The notes: generated by a model not told the origin, from the letters alone. DNA of 64,000 bases from Buchnera aphidicola (Muscaphis stroyani) (GCF_005080865.1 NZ_CP034861.1:496001-560000); one strand, 5' to 3'. Counted from the first letter of the stretch, positions 10,952-21,539 are shown. Numbers and translations: made by a program.

Positions 10952-11008
10952 GAACTAGAAGTAAATTTTTTATTTATTACTATTTTCAAAACTATATGGA
11001 ATTGTTAG

Positions 11009-12865
11009 ATGATGATGAAAAGTATAAAATCAAGATCAAACCGTATTATAGTAAAGTGCATATTAGGAATAATAATTTTGTCATTAATATTAAGCACTAT
11101 GAATGGTTTTTTTTATAAAGATCTTGAGAACTATGCCGCACAAGTTAATGGAGAAAATATAAGTTTAAAAACACTACAAAATATGTATCTTATTGAACGA
11201 TTAAATCAAAAAAAAATGTTAGGAACAAATTTTTCAAAAATTGAAAATAACCAACAAATCAAACAAGAAACATATAACTATGTTTTATCTCAGCTAATCA
11301 ATAATGTTCTTTTAGAACAATATGCTAAAAAAATGAAATTTCAGATAGAAGATGAAACAATTAAAAAAACGATATTAAACGCTTCTATTTTTCAAAAAAA
11401 TAAAAAATTTGATGAAAAAAAATATTTACAATATCTTTCATCTATGAATTTAAGAGATGATGAATATATTAATATTATCAAAAGAAAAGTTAACGCTGAT
11501 AATTTTATTCATACTATTAGTAATACTGATTTTATTTTAGAAAATGAAAAAAAATATATTATAAAGCTGTTGTCTCAAAAAAGAAAAATTAGAACAACAG
11601 TATTAAATAGCAATTTATTTATTAATAAACAAAATATAAGCTATCAAGAAGCATTTAACTATTTTCAAAAAAATAAAAATCTCTTCTATATTCCAGAAAA
11701 ATTTAAAATGAGTTATGTTAGACTGACACCTAAAATTTTTAAAATAAAATGCAATGAAAAAGAAATTCAAAATTGGTATATTAAACATAATAAACGTTAT
11801 TTCACCGAAGAAAAAAGAAAATATGGTATTATTCAAATAAAAGACAAAAATGAAGCATCTTTACTGCTATCTCAAATAAATACGCCAGAAGATTTTTCAA
11901 GAATTGCTAAAACAAAATCAATTGATCCTATTTCTTCTAAAAAAGGAGGAGATATTGGATGGATGTCAATCCATTCGATTCCCAACGAAATTCAACAAGC
12001 TCATTTATGTAAAAAAAATCAAATATCTAATGTCATTCCTTTTAATAATGAATTCTTAATAATTAAACTAATTGATATCATTCCTAGTCAAAAAAAAAAC
12101 CTATCTAAAGTTTATCAAACTATTAAAAACGAAATAAAAAATAAAAAATCATTAGATTTATATCATAAATTAAAAAACAAAATAAAAGAAATTACAAAAA
12201 ATAACCCTGATAAACTTGATATTATTATACAAAAGATTAATTTAAAACCTATAAAGACCGATTGGTTTGATAAAAATTCTATACCGATATCATTAAATAC
12301 ACCTATACTCAAGTCAAAAATTTTTAAAACATTATTAATACAAAAAGAAAAAAAAAATAAATCTTATTCAAATTTAATTGTTTTAAAAAAACATCAATCA
12401 TTTTTAATAAATTTAACAAAATATCAAAAAAAACAAATAAAAAAATTTGAAAATGTAAAAGATGAAATTATAAAAAAAATAAAAAAAATAAAAGCGATAG
12501 AAGAAACTAATAAAAATGCAAAAAAAATTGTTTTAGATTTAAAAAAAGGAAACAAAAATTTATTAAAAAAATTTAATTTATTTTTTAATAAATCAGAAAT
12601 TATATCAAGATATGATAACAATGACATTTCAGAATTTATTTTTTCATTACCACATCCAAACAAAAAACAAAAAATATATGATACATTTCAAGATGAAAAT
12701 AAAAATAGCGTTATTGTCGCTTTTGAAAGAATTTATTATGATGATTTTTCTGATGAAGAAAAAAATATTATTGTTAAATACTTGGAAAAAAATAACAAAG
12801 AAACTACGTTTTATTCTATTCTTAAAAATCTTTATCAAAAATCCAAAGTTATATATAAAAAATAA
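11009..12865 (+). CDS. ppiD: periplasmic folding chaperone PpiD (SurA/parvulin-like)
   Basis: The product has 618 residues (E. coli 623). A single N-terminal transmembrane anchor spans about residues 13-34, leaving the rest in the periplasm. An SurA-like N domain follows, then a parvulin domain around residues 265-357 with the landmark KKGGDIGWMS, then a lysine-rich C-terminal domain. It assists folding of proteins leaving the Sec translocon. In E. coli the parvulin domain is largely inactive and activity cannot be judged here. A run of ten adenines lies at 12348-12357 in frame. The C-terminal third is poorly conserved but the frame is open. Confidence 0.93.
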   Translation: MMMKSIKSRSNRIIVKCILGIIILSLILSTMNGFFYKDLENYAAQVNGENISLKTLQNMYLIERLNQKKMLGTNFSKIENNQQIKQETYNYVLSQLINNVLLEQYAKKMKFQIEDETIKKTILNASIFQKNKKFDEKKYLQYLSSMNLRDDEYINIIKRKVNADNFIHTISNTDFILENEKKYIIKLLSQKRKIRTTVLNSNLFINKQNISYQEAFNYFQKNKNLFYIPEKFKMSYVRLTPKIFKIKCNEKEIQNWYIKHNKRYFTEEKRKYGIIQIKDKNEASLLLSQINTPEDFSRIAKTKSIDPISSKKGGDIGWMSIHSIPNEIQQAHLCKKNQISNVIPFNNEFLIIKLIDIIPSQKKNLSKVYQTIKNEIKNKKSLDLYHKLKNKIKEITKNNPDKLDIIIQKINLKPIKTDWFDKNSIPISLNTPILKSKIFKTLLIQKEKKNKSYSNLIVLKKHQSFLINLTKYQKKQIKKFENVKDEIIKKIKKIKAIEETNKNAKKIVLDLKKGNKNLLKKFNLFFNKSEIISRYDNNDISEFIFSLPHPNKKQKIYDTFQDENKNSVIVAFERIYYDDFSDEEKNIIVKYLEKNNKETTFYSILKNLYQKSKVIYKK

Positions 12866-12910
12866 AGAAAATTCAACTTCTTTTAAGTAAACCATTTTCA
12901 AACATACAAA

Positions 12911-13328
12911 TTAGACCTTTAACTCCTCAATCATATGTAATGTTATAATCAAAAAATCAATTTTATTAATACCGGAGAACGCTAAACTGAGTTTATGATG
13001 ATATACATACATAGATGATAAATTAAAAAACAAAATATTTTGATTTAAAAACGCGCTTAATAAAGATTTATTTAAAGAATAAAGATCATTTAATAACATT
13101 TTATTGTTCGTTAAATTGATAATGAACATATCTTTATACATAAAACACCTAAAAACGTGTATTATTTCATCTCAATTTTTGAAATAAAAAATAAACAGCA
13201 TAAATTTTAAATCAATACAATTAATTTTAAGTTAAAAGTTATTCAATAAACTTTATTATGTGAATTAACACAATAAATTAAACATGTTTTTTAAATTTTA
13301 ACTGTTACCGAAAAATTATTTTTTTCAT
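12911..13328 (-). pseudogene. queC: decayed 7-cyano-7-deazaguanine synthase gene
   Basis: An open stretch of 76 codons at 12911-13141 contains MLLNDL, then NILFFNLSSMYVYHHK and SGINKIDF. These match, in order, TLLNEL, NILFLTLAAIYAYQVK and TGVCETDF of E. coli QueC. After the last match the similarity seems to continue in another frame across a stop (a DY..D..VK pattern). A possible original start lies at 13326-13328 (ATG, then MKKIIF) but the next codons are frameshifted and full of stops. The PP-loop SGGxDS motif and the C-terminal zinc cysteines are missing, so no enzyme can be made. Strand and position (after ppiD, before mdlA) are those of queC in E. coli. Identification is from memory of the E. 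coli sequence. Confidence 0.75.
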
Positions 13329-13455
13329 TTTTTATAGTTTTAATATATTTTTTAAAAAAAATTTTTGATGATAAAAGATAAAAACAAATTTCAGGTTTAA
13401 AAAAAACTATAATATGAAACATACATTTACCAATACTTAACTTTTAGGATTTTTC

Positions 13456-15222
13456 GTGAGATTGTTTAATCAATTAAAATGGTATTTTATAAGAGAATGG
13501 AAACGATATTTAGGAGCAATTTTATTATTATTAACAATCGCCATTTTGCAATTATTACCACCTAAAATTGTTGGAATTTTAATAGATTTAATCATAAAAA
13601 ATAAAAAAAATGGAATAGAAATATTACCATGGATTTCCATCATATTTTTTGTAGCTATTACTGTATATATATTACGCTATTTATGGAGGGTATTGCTATT
13701 TGGAGCATCTTATCAATTAGCCACTGAACTTCGAGTAAAATTGTACTCTTATCTCAGCCAACAAAGTCAAGAGTTTTTTTTAATGAATAGAACTGGAGAT
13801 TTAATGGCTAGAGCTACAAATGATGTTGATCGAGTTGTCTTTGCCGCAGGAGAAGGTGTTCTCACTCTTGTAGATTCTTTAGTAATGGGGCTGTCTGTTT
13901 TAATAATAATGAGTACTCAAATTAATTTTTTATTAACAATGATTGCCTTAATACCCATGCCTGTTATGGGAATCTTAATTAAGCAATATGGAAAAAAACT
14001 GCATCATAGTTTTCTAAATGCTCAATCAGCTTTTGCTTCTTTGAATAATCAAACACAAGAAATACTGACAAGTATTCGAATGATTCGATCTTTTGGATTA
14101 GAAAAGAATCAATTAGATAAATTTTATGCTATTGTTAATAAAACAGGCCGGAAAAATATGCAAGTTGCGAAAATAGATGCACGTTTTGATCCGGTAATTT
14201 ATCTTTCAGTCGCTTGTTCTAATTTATTATCTGTTATAGGAGGAGGATGGTTAGTATGGAACAATCAAATCACAATAGGACAATTAACTAGTTTCATAAT
14301 GTATCTTGGTTTAATGATTTGGCCAATGTTAGCATTAGCATGGATGTTTAACATCGTTGAACGAGGAAGCGCTGCTTGGGATAGAATTAATTCACTCCTG
14401 AATTTAAAATTATCTATAAAAGACGGAGACAAATTAATTTCTTCTTCGCCCGGAATATTAAAGATTAATATTAATTTATTTATTTATCCAAAAAATAATA
14501 TTCCATCTTTAAAAAATATTAATATTATTTTAAAACCAGGAAAAACCTTAGGAATTTGCGGTCCTACAGGGTCAGGAAAAAGTACTTTATTAAAATTGAT
14601 TCAACGTCAATTTAACATTACAGATGGAGATATAATTTACCATTCTCACTCAATTTCAGAATTAAAAATACATCAATGGAGAAGTAAGATTGCAGTTGTA
14701 AATCAAACTTCATTTCTATTTTCAGACAGCATCTATAACAATATTTCTTTAGGAAAACCAAGAGCCACTTATAAAGAAATTGAAACTGTTTCTAAAATAG
14801 CTGATATTCATAAAGACATTATTAGTTTTCCAGATGGATATAAAACTGAAGTTGGAGAAAGAGGTGTAATGCTTTCTGGTGGACAAAAACAAAGGATTTC
14901 TATTGCTCGTGCGTTATTATTAAATGCAGAGATATTAATATTAGATGATGCTTTATCTGCCGTTGACGGCGCAACTGAAAATAAAATTCTCAAAAACATT
15001 AACAATTGGAAGAAAAACAATCATTCTTTCATTGTTACTGCTCATCGCTTATCTTCGTTAATTAAATTAGATGAAATTATAGTTATTAAAGATGGATTAA
15101 TAATACAAAGAGGAAATCATTTATCTTTAATTCAAGAAAAAAATTGGTACAGATCTATGTATAATTATCAAAAATTAGAAATCAAACTTGAGGATCAACA
15201 AAATCTAAGTGAAAACTTATAA
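13456..15222 (+). CDS. mdlA: multidrug-resistance-like ABC transporter, permease-ATPase MdlA
   Basis: The product has 588 residues (E. coli 590). An N-terminal six-helix membrane domain (about residues 15-310) is followed by an ABC domain with Walker [10 protein letters not shown], signature LSGGQKQ and Walker [10 protein letters not shown]. The start is GTG at 13456, chosen because the N-terminus aligns with MdlA there and no ATG lies nearby. It overlaps mdlB by 14 bases, so the two half-transporters are probably coupled and form a heterodimer. The substrate is not known. Confidence 0.95.
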   Translation: MRLFNQLKWYFIREWKRYLGAILLLLTIAILQLLPPKIVGILIDLIIKNKKNGIEILPWISIIFFVAITVYILRYLWRVLLFGASYQLATELRVKLYSYLSQQSQEFFLMNRTGDLMARATNDVDRVVFAAGEGVLTLVDSLVMGLSVLIIMSTQINFLLTMIALIPMPVMGILIKQYGKKLHHSFLNAQSAFASLNNQTQEILTSIRMIRSFGLEKNQLDKFYAIVNKTGRKNMQVAKIDARFDPVIYLSVACSNLLSVIGGGWLVWNNQITIGQLTSFIMYLGLMIWPMLALAWMFNIVERGSAAWDRINSLLNLKLSIKDGDKLISSSPGILKININLFIYPKNNIPSLKNINIILKPGKTLGICGPTGSGKSTLLKLIQRQFNITDGDIIYHSHSISELKIHQWRSKIAVVNQTSFLFSDSIYNNISLGKPRATYKEIETVSKIADIHKDIISFPDGYKTEVGERGVMLSGGQKQRISIARALLLNAEILILDDALSAVDGATENKILKNINNWKKNNHSFIVTAHRLSSLIKLDEIIVIKDGLIIQRGNHLSLIQEKNWYRSMYNYQKLEIKLEDQQNLSENL

Positions 15223-16966
15223 TATCGATTATTTAATAGAATTTTGGCCAATTTTAAAAAGATTAATAAAATATGTAACACCGTGGAAAAAAACACTAAT
15301 ATTAGCATTTTTTTTTCTTTTAGGTGGTTCAATTTCTGAAGTTTTAGGGCCTATTTTAATAAGCTATTTTATTAATAATATTTTATCTCAACATCAATTG
15401 CATTTGAAATTAACATTGATTATTGTGTTTGTTTTTTTAACTTTGCAAATAATATCAGTTTTTTTGAATTATTTTCAGAGCATCTTATTCAATAAAATTG
15501 CTGTTAGGGTAATTAATAAATTAAGAAAAGATGCAATGAATGCTGCATTAAATCAACCAATTAACCAATTTGACTGTCAACCTATTGGTCAAATAATTTC
15601 TAAAGTAACAAATGATACAGAAGCTATTAAAGATTTATATGATACTGTTATTCCATCTTTATTTAAAAGTATTACACTAATTTTTATGATATTATTTGCA
15701 ATGTTTACTCTTGAATGGCACATGGCGATTATAGCTACATTTATTTTTCCGTTAATTATTACAATTATGTTAGTATATCAATATTATAGTACTCCACTTT
15801 TAAGAAAAGTGCGATATTATTTAGCTAACATTAATAACAAATTTAATGAAATAATTAATGGAATTAATATTATTCAGCAATTTGGTCAACAAAAACGATT
15901 TAAAAAAAACATAGAATATACAAGCCATTTACATTATCAAGCTCGAATGAAAATATTAAGATTAGATAGCTTTTTATTAAGACCTCTTTTGAGCCTTATA
16001 TCAGCTTTAGTATTATGTAGCTTTATATTTTTGTTTAGTTATTGTACGGTTGGCTTTTTTAAAGTAGGAGTGCTATATGCATTCATTACTTATCTTGGTC
16101 GTCTTAATGAACCTTTAATTACTATCACTGTTCAGCAATCTTCTTTACAACAAGCTATTGTTGCAGGAGAAAGAGTATTTTTTTTTATAGATTCACCGAG
16201 ACAAAAATATGGAAAAAAAAATAAAATATTAACAAATGGAAGTATAGATATTAAAAACCTTAGTTTCAATTATGAAAAAAGTAAAAAAAATACACTTTTT
16301 AACATTAATGTTCATATTCCTTCTAAAAGTTTTGTAGCGTTTGTAGGGCATACAGGGAGTGGAAAAAGTACTTTAGCAAATTTATTGATGGGACATTATC
16401 CAATAAAAAATGGACAAATATACTTAGATAAAAAACCAATTAATTCTATCAGTCATTATATCTTGAGAAAACACATATTAATAGTTCAACAAGACCCAAT
16501 CATTCTTTCAGATACTTTTTTCAATAATATTGCTCTCGGAAGAAAAGTCTCTGAAGAAGAGGTGTGGAAAATATTAAAAACAGTACATCTTTTAAAATTA
16601 GTTAAGTCGATGCCAAAAGGAATTTATTCTGTTTTGAGAGAAGAAGGAAATGACTTATCTATAGGGCAAAAACAACTTTTATCTATTGCTAGAATATTAG
16701 TTATGCATCCTAAAATATTAATACTTGACGAAGCTACTTCTAACATTGATTCTGGAACAGAGCGATTAATTCAAAAAACATTATCATTTATACAAAAAAA
16801 TTCAACTTTAGTTGTTATAGCTCATCGATTGTCAACTGTCGTTAAAGCTGATTTTATTGTAGTTTTGAAACAAGGAAGAATAATTGAGATTGGAACACAC
16901 AATCAACTTTTGAGAAAAAAAGGAGTTTATTGGAAAATGTATAAATTTCAATTATTTAAATGTTAA
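15209..16966 (+). CDS. mdlB: multidrug-resistance-like ABC transporter, permease-ATPase MdlB
   Basis: The product has 585 residues (E. coli 593). It has the same layout as MdlA: a six-helix membrane domain, then Walker [10 protein letters not shown], a signature reading LSIGQKQ and Walker [10 protein letters not shown]. The start is GTG at 15209, inside the end of mdlA, with AGGATCA upstream as ribosome site. The signature variant (Ile for Gly) resembles the E. coli MdlB form LSVGQKQ. It is the expected partner of MdlA in the inner membrane. Confidence 0.95.
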   Translation: MKTYNIDYLIEFWPILKRLIKYVTPWKKTLILAFFFLLGGSISEVLGPILISYFINNILSQHQLHLKLTLIIVFVFLTLQIISVFLNYFQSILFNKIAVRVINKLRKDAMNAALNQPINQFDCQPIGQIISKVTNDTEAIKDLYDTVIPSLFKSITLIFMILFAMFTLEWHMAIIATFIFPLIITIMLVYQYYSTPLLRKVRYYLANINNKFNEIINGINIIQQFGQQKRFKKNIEYTSHLHYQARMKILRLDSFLLRPLLSLISALVLCSFIFLFSYCTVGFFKVGVLYAFITYLGRLNEPLITITVQQSSLQQAIVAGERVFFFIDSPRQKYGKKNKILTNGSIDIKNLSFNYEKSKKNTLFNINVHIPSKSFVAFVGHTGSGKSTLANLLMGHYPIKNGQIYLDKKPINSISHYILRKHILIVQQDPIILSDTFFNNIALGRKVSEEEVWKILKTVHLLKLVKSMPKGIYSVLREEGNDLSIGQKQLLSIARILVMHPKILILDEATSNIDSGTERLIQKTLSFIQKNSTLVVIAHRLSTVVKADFIVVLKQGRIIEIGTHNQLLRKKGVYWKMYKFQLFKC

Positions 16967-16978
16967 TTAACATTTTTT
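16958..16978 (+). terminator. possible terminator after mdlB
   Basis: A perfect 18-bp palindrome at 16958-16975 includes the mdlB stop codon and is followed by a short T run on the plus strand. It lies between mdlB (plus) and ffs (minus), which converge here, so it could also act on ffs. The stem is A/T-rich and therefore weak. Confidence 0.45.
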
Positions 16979-17088
16979 AGAGATTCTGTTAGCTTGTTCA
17001 AAACACCTGTATCATTTAATGTAGCTGCTTCTTTCCAGACCTGACTAATTATTTAAATTAACAGTGTCTGAGACTAACAGAAATCTCT
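16979..17088 (-). ncRNA. ffs: 4.5S RNA of the signal recognition particle
   Basis: On the minus strand the apical SRP domain reads AGGTCTGGAAAGAAGCAGC, against AGGTCCGGAAGGAAGCAGC in E. coli, with the GGAA tetraloop and the asymmetric bulge kept. The ends pair: AGAGATTTCTGTTAG at the 5' end with CTAACAGAATCTCT at the 3' end. This gives a roughly 110-base hairpin like the 114-base E. coli RNA. It binds Ffh and targets membrane proteins co-translationally. The exact ends are inferred from the closing stem. Confidence 0.92.
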
Positions 17089-17242
17089 TTTATTTTTATA
17101 ATTTTTTATATTCTTAAGTTATTATTTATTGTATTATTAAATTATATATTTTACAAATAATATTTTTAATAAATAAAAAATAAATATATTTATATCTCAA
17201 AAATTTTATATAAAAAATAACATTTTTACATAAAAAAATAAT

Positions 17243-18328
17243 ATGAACTATGAAATATTAGCTAGAAAATGGAGACCTCAATCTTTTCAAGATATTATTG
17301 GTCAAAAAAATATTGTTTCTGCTGTATCTAATGGATTATCTCTTGGAAGAGTGCATCATGCATGGTTATTTTCTGGAGCGAGAGGAGTTGGAAAAACAAC
17401 TATTTCTAGGTTGCTTGCAAAAAGTTTAAACTGTAAAGAAGGAATCACAGCAGCACCTTGTAGAAAATGTGATATTTGTCAAGATATAGAAAAAGGATTA
17501 TGTTTAGACTTTATTGAGATAGACGCCGCTTCTCGAACAAAAGTAGAAGACATTAAAGAAATTTTAGATAATATCTATTATTTTCCTAATAAAGGACGTT
17601 TTAAAATCTATTTAATTGATGAAGTCCACATGCTCTCTCGTCATAGTTTTAATGCACTTCTTAAAACTCTTGAAGAGCCTCCAAAACATGTAAAATTTAT
17701 CTTAGCTACTACAGATGTAGATAAAATACCTAAAACAATTATTTCTCGTTGTTTGTATTTTAATTTACAGTTACTTTCTGAAGAAAATATTTTTAAACAT
17801 ATAAAAAAAATTTTAGTAAAAGAAAACATTGATTTTCATGAAAACGCTTTAAAAACAATATCTTACTATGCTCAAGGAAGCATGAGAGATGCTTTAAATT
17901 TAATTGAACAAGCTATACAATTAGGAAAAGGTTACATTTCTTTTAATAAAGTTACAGAAATGCTAGGAATTCCAACTCAAAAACAATCTTTTTTACTGAC
18001 TGAAGCGCTTTTAAATAAAAATTTTAAAAAGATAATCTTTTTACTAAATGAAATAAGTCACACGGGAATATCATGGGAAAAAATATTAATAGAAATGTTA
18101 CATTTCCTGCACCATATTGCAATGTTACAGTCTTTTCCTTTAATATGGGAAGAAAATCAAGTAAAAAATTTTAAATATAAAATTAATAGTATAGCTAAAA
18201 AAACTAAAAAAAGTGATATTCAGTTATGCTACAAAATACTATTAAATGGAATAAAAGAATTAGAATTTGCTCCTAGTCAAAAAATAGGAGTAGAAATGAC
18301 GTTGCTTAGAGCAATAAATGAAATATAA
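17243..18328 (+). CDS. dnaX: DNA polymerase III clamp-loader subunit (gamma-length DnaX)
   Basis: The product has 361 residues; E. coli tau has 643 and gamma 431. It has Walker A GARGVGKTT, a zinc module of four cysteines (C64, C73, C76 and C79) and the AAA+ DEVHMLSRHSFNALLKTLEEPP segment, then the collar domain. The frame stops near the end of the collar, so the tau-specific DnaB- and alpha-binding domains are absent. No A-AAA-AAG frameshift signal is needed or seen. The clamp loader here would be built of gamma-like subunits only. It is followed by ybaB as in E. coli. Confidence 0.95.
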   Translation: MNYEILARKWRPQSFQDIIGQKNIVSAVSNGLSLGRVHHAWLFSGARGVGKTTISRLLAKSLNCKEGITAAPCRKCDICQDIEKGLCLDFIEIDAASRTKVEDIKEILDNIYYFPNKGRFKIYLIDEVHMLSRHSFNALLKTLEEPPKHVKFILATTDVDKIPKTIISRCLYFNLQLLSEENIFKHIKKILVKENIDFHENALKTISYYAQGSMRDALNLIEQAIQLGKGYISFNKVTEMLGIPTQKQSFLLTEALLNKNFKKIIFLLNEISHTGISWEKILIEMLHFLHHIAMLQSFPLIWEENQVKNFKYKINSIAKKTKKSDIQLCYKILLNGIKELEFAPSQKIGVEMTLLRAINEI

Positions 18329-18389
18329 AAATTATAAGTGAAACATTTCATAATTTTAAACAAAAAATAATAAAAAGAGAAAATAAAAT

Positions 18390-18719
18390 ATGTTTACTAA
18401 AAATAGTTTAGGAAACTTAATGAAGCAAGCGCAACAAATGCAAGAAAAAATGGCAAAAATTCAAGCGGAAATGGCTAAAATAGAAGTGACAGGAGAAGCT
18501 GGAGCAGGATTAGTAAAAGTTACAATTAATGGCGCTCACAATTGTAGACGAGTAGAACTAGATCCTAGTTTACTGAAAGATGATAAAGATATGTTGGAAG
18601 ATTTGGCTGCTGCTGCATTTAATGATGCCGCAAGAAGAATATCTGAAGAACAAAAAAAGAAAATGTCTTCTATATCTACAGGCATGCAAATTCCATCTGA
18701 ATTTAACCTGCCTTTATAA
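18390..18719 (+). CDS. ybaB: YbaB/EbfC family nucleoid-associated protein
   Basis: The product has 109 residues, as in E. coli YbaB. It has the N-terminal helix rich in M, Q and K ([15 protein letters not shown]), then strands with [24 protein letters not shown]. The family forms a dimeric DNA-binding tweezer and associates with the nucleoid. It keeps its place after dnaX, but recR, which follows it in E. coli, is absent. The sequence is well conserved and less lysine-rich than most neighbours. Confidence 0.95.
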   Translation: MFTKNSLGNLMKQAQQMQEKMAKIQAEMAKIEVTGEAGAGLVKVTINGAHNCRRVELDPSLLKDDKDMLEDLAAAAFNDAARRISEEQKKKMSSISTGMQIPSEFNLPL

Positions 18720-18855
18720 AAACTAACAAAAAAAAATTTAAATATTATTAAAAAACATATTATTAATGCATATCTATTTTTTAAAAAAATATTTGTTTTA
18801 AAAAAGTACTTTTATTAAAAAATAAAATAATCATGATTCAATAAGAGACATTTAG

Positions 18856-20727
18856 ATGAATATGCAAAACAAAGAAGTGTATAATTTTCAATCTGAAGTA
18901 AAACAATTGTTACATTTAATGATTCATTCTTTATATTCAAATAAAGAAATTTTTTTAAGAGAATTAATATCTAATGCATCAGATGCAATTGATAAATTAA
19001 GATTTGAATCTATATCTTCACCAGATTTATATGAAAACGATAGAGACACTCAAATTCAAATATCCATTAACAAAGAACAAAAAACAATAATTATCAGTGA
19101 TAATGGAATAGGAATGACTCGTCAAGATACAATTGAAAATTTAGGTACTATTGCTAAATCTGGAACTAAATCATTTCTTGAATCCTTAGAAAGAAATAAT
19201 AAAAAAAATGAACTTATTGGAGAATTTGGAGTTGGATTTTATTCATCTTTTATTATATCTGATAAAGTTTCTTTAAGAACTCGATTTGCCGGATCTCCAC
19301 ATAATACGGGAACGTTATGGGAATCTTTTGGAAAGGGAGAGTATAACGTCTCTGATATTGTTAAAAAAACAAGAGGTACAGAAATCACTTTATATTTAAA
19401 AAAAGAAGAAAATGAGTTTCTAGAAACATGGCGAATTCAAAATATTATTAAAAAATATTCTGATCACATTACTGTACCAATAAAAATACAAAATTATGAT
19501 GAAAAAAATAAAACTTATTCTTGGGAGCAAATTAATAAAGCTCAAGCTCTTTGGACTTTGAATAAATCATCTATTAATGAACATGAATACAAAGACTTTT
19601 ATAAACATCTTACCAATGATCAGAACGATCCACTGATATGGAGCCATAATCATGTAGAAGGAATTCAAGAATATATAAGTTTACTATATATACCAAAAAA
19701 AGCTCCTTGGGATATATGGAATAGAGATCATAAACATGGTTTAAAATTGTATGTTAAACGTGTTTACATTATGGATAATGCGGAAGAATTTCTTCCTAAT
19801 TATTTAAGATTTGTTAAAGGATTAATTGATTCTAACAATTTACCTTTAAATATTTCGAGAGAAATACTTCAAGACAATCGAATTACACAAAACTTAAAGA
19901 AAGCATTAGTCAAAAGATCCTTAAACATGCTTTCTAAATTATCAAAAAATGACCCTAAAAAATACCAAATTTTTTGGAATGAATTTGGATTAATTTTAAA
20001 AGAAGGTCCTGCTGAAGACAGTAAAAATATAAATTTAATTTTAAATCTTTTACGATTTACATCAATAAAAAATAACAGTTCTGAACAAAATATGTCGTTA
20101 AAAAAGTACATATCTGAAATGTCTAAAGATCAAGACAAAATCTATTTCATAACAGCAGATAGTTATATATCAGCAAAAAATAGTCCGCATTTAGAATTAT
20201 TTCATAAAAACAATATTGATGTGTTATTACTATCGGATAGAATTGATGAATGGATGATGAATTATCTAATTGATTTTGAAGGTAAAAAATTTCAGTCAAT
20301 TAGCAAAGAAGATTCATCTCTCAGTAAAATAACAAAAGAAAAGAAAATAAAAAATGATGAATTTCCAAAAGAAATAATTAATTTTTTAAAAAATGTAAAA
20401 AAAATACTTGGTGATAGAGTTAAAGATGTAAGATTAACGAATCGATTAACAGATACTCCATGTATTTTAATTAGTGATTCTAATGAAATGACAACTCAAA
20501 TGGCTAAACTTTTTTCTGCAGCGGGACAATCTGTACCAGATCTAAAATATATCTTTGAAATTAATCCAAAAAACAATTTAATAAAAAAAATATGTTCCAT
20601 TAGTGATACAATTGAATTAAATGAATGGATTCAATTATTATTTGATCAGTCTTTACTCTCAGAAAAAGGAAATTTAGACAACCCACATGAATTTATTGCT
20701 AGAATGAATAAGTTATTAATTAAATAA
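18856..20727 (+). CDS. htpG: HSP90 family chaperone HtpG
   Basis: The product has 623 residues (E. coli 624). GHKL ATPase motifs are present in order: [30 protein letters not shown] and GQFGVGFYS-like GEFGVGFYS. The middle domain and C-terminal dimerisation region are of full length. It is a cytosolic ATP-dependent chaperone. The start [17 protein letters not shown] is preceded by AAGAGA. In E. coli recR lies directly upstream; only 136 A/T bases separate ybaB and htpG here. I saw no sigma-32 promoter in them. Confidence 0.98.
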   Translation: MNMQNKEVYNFQSEVKQLLHLMIHSLYSNKEIFLRELISNASDAIDKLRFESISSPDLYENDRDTQIQISINKEQKTIIISDNGIGMTRQDTIENLGTIAKSGTKSFLESLERNNKKNELIGEFGVGFYSSFIISDKVSLRTRFAGSPHNTGTLWESFGKGEYNVSDIVKKTRGTEITLYLKKEENEFLETWRIQNIIKKYSDHITVPIKIQNYDEKNKTYSWEQINKAQALWTLNKSSINEHEYKDFYKHLTNDQNDPLIWSHNHVEGIQEYISLLYIPKKAPWDIWNRDHKHGLKLYVKRVYIMDNAEEFLPNYLRFVKGLIDSNNLPLNISREILQDNRITQNLKKALVKRSLNMLSKLSKNDPKKYQIFWNEFGLILKEGPAEDSKNINLILNLLRFTSIKNNSSEQNMSLKKYISEMSKDQDKIYFITADSYISAKNSPHLELFHKNNIDVLLLSDRIDEWMMNYLIDFEGKKFQSISKEDSSLSKITKEKKIKNDEFPKEIINFLKNVKKILGDRVKDVRLTNRLTDTPCILISDSNEMTTQMAKLFSAAGQSVPDLKYIFEINPKNNLIKKICSISDTIELNEWIQLLFDQSLLSEKGNLDNPHEFIARMNKLLIK

Positions 20728-20737
20728 TAAAAAATAT

Positions 20738-20763
20738 GATTACTACTCTACATAGTAGTAATC
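20738..20763 (+). repeat. perfect hairpin between htpG and adk
   Basis: Ten-base arms GATTACTACT and AGTAGTAATC enclose a six-base loop. It lies 11 bases after the htpG stop and 38 before adk. No T run follows on the plus strand, so it may be an RNA 3'-end stabiliser or processing site instead of a terminator. Confidence 0.6.
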
Positions 20764-20801
20764 TCAAAACAACTATATTTACATATTAATAAGAAATAAA
20801 A

Positions 20802-21446
20802 ATGCGTATTGTTTTATTAGGTGCACCTGGAACAGGTAAAGGAACTCAAGGAAAATTTATTGTAGAAAAATACAAAATTCCCTCAATATCAACTGGTGAT
20901 ATTCTAAGAGAAAATATTTATTTAAAAAACGAGATAGGTAACAAAATAAAGAAAAAAATCCAAAAAGGACAATTAGTTTCTAATAAAATTGTTTGTAATG
21001 TAATCAAACAAAGAATTGAAAAAAATGATTGCATAAATGGATTCATGCTAGATGGTTTTCCAAGAACAATTGATCAAGCTCATTTTTTATCAAAATTAAA
21101 CATCAAAATTGATTATGTAATTGAATTTATAGTACCATATGAATTAATATTAGAACGAATTTCTGGAAGAAGAATACATGTTCCATCAGGAAGAGTTTAT
21201 CATATTAAATTTAATCCACCTCAGATAGAAGAAAAAGATGATGTAACTGGTGATTTGCTCAGTCTTAGAAAGGATGATAATTTAGAAATTTTAAAAAAAA
21301 GATTAGAAGAACATAAAAAAAATAAAAATTTGTTAGATCAATATTATAAAAATGAAAAAAAGATTGGAAATATTAAATATTTTAAAATTAATGGCACTGA
21401 TTCAGTTTTAAACATAAAAAATAAAATTCAATTTATTTTACAATAA
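20802..21446 (+). CDS. adk: adenylate kinase
   Basis: The product has 214 residues, exactly the E. coli length. The P-loop GAPGTGKGTQ is at 7-16, the AMP-binding DGFPRT motif near residues 84-89, and a long LID domain (RRIHVPSGRVYHIKFNPP) without zinc cysteines. It converts ATP and AMP to two ADP. It follows htpG as in E. coli and ends just before a convergent tRNA-Arg gene. Confidence 0.98.
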   Translation: MRIVLLGAPGTGKGTQGKFIVEKYKIPSISTGDILRENIYLKNEIGNKIKKKIQKGQLVSNKIVCNVIKQRIEKNDCINGFMLDGFPRTIDQAHFLSKLNIKIDYVIEFIVPYELILERISGRRIHVPSGRVYHIKFNPPQIEEKDDVTGDLLSLRKDDNLEILKKRLEEHKKNKNLLDQYYKNEKKIGNIKYFKINGTDSVLNIKNKIQFILQ

Positions 21447-21465
21447 ATTATTTAAACATTTTTTA

Positions 21466-21539
21466 TGCGTTCTACAGGATTCGAACCTGTGACCTACGGC
21501 TTAGAAGGCCGTTGCTCTATCCAACTGAGCTAAGAACGC
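21466..21539 (-). tRNA. tRNA-Arg (anticodon TCT)
   Basis: The minus strand folds as a cloverleaf: acceptor GCGTTCT / AGAACGC, D-loop AGTTGGATAGAG, anticodon stem-loop CGGCCTTCTAAGCCG with TCT, and T-loop GTTCGAAT. Sequence and map position (near folD) match E. coli argU. The discriminator is A and no CCA is encoded, so the 3' end must be added by the CCA enzyme. It reads AGA and probably AGG codons, which are common in such AT-rich genomes. Confidence 0.97.

Noticed and set aside
12612-12901. Overlapping frames on both strands at the end of ppiD.
   Set aside because: They are low-complexity shadows of A-rich ppiD codons without ribosome sites or similarity.
13142-13455. A small RNA or second gene in the remainder of the ppiD-mdlA spacer.
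   Set aside because: The sequence is A/T-rich with stops in all frames; part of it fits the decayed 5' end of queC and nothing else was recognised.
18327-18357. Inverted repeat just after dnaX as a terminator.
   Set aside because: The stem is bulged and A/T-only, and no T run follows; dnaX and ybaB are probably cotranscribed.
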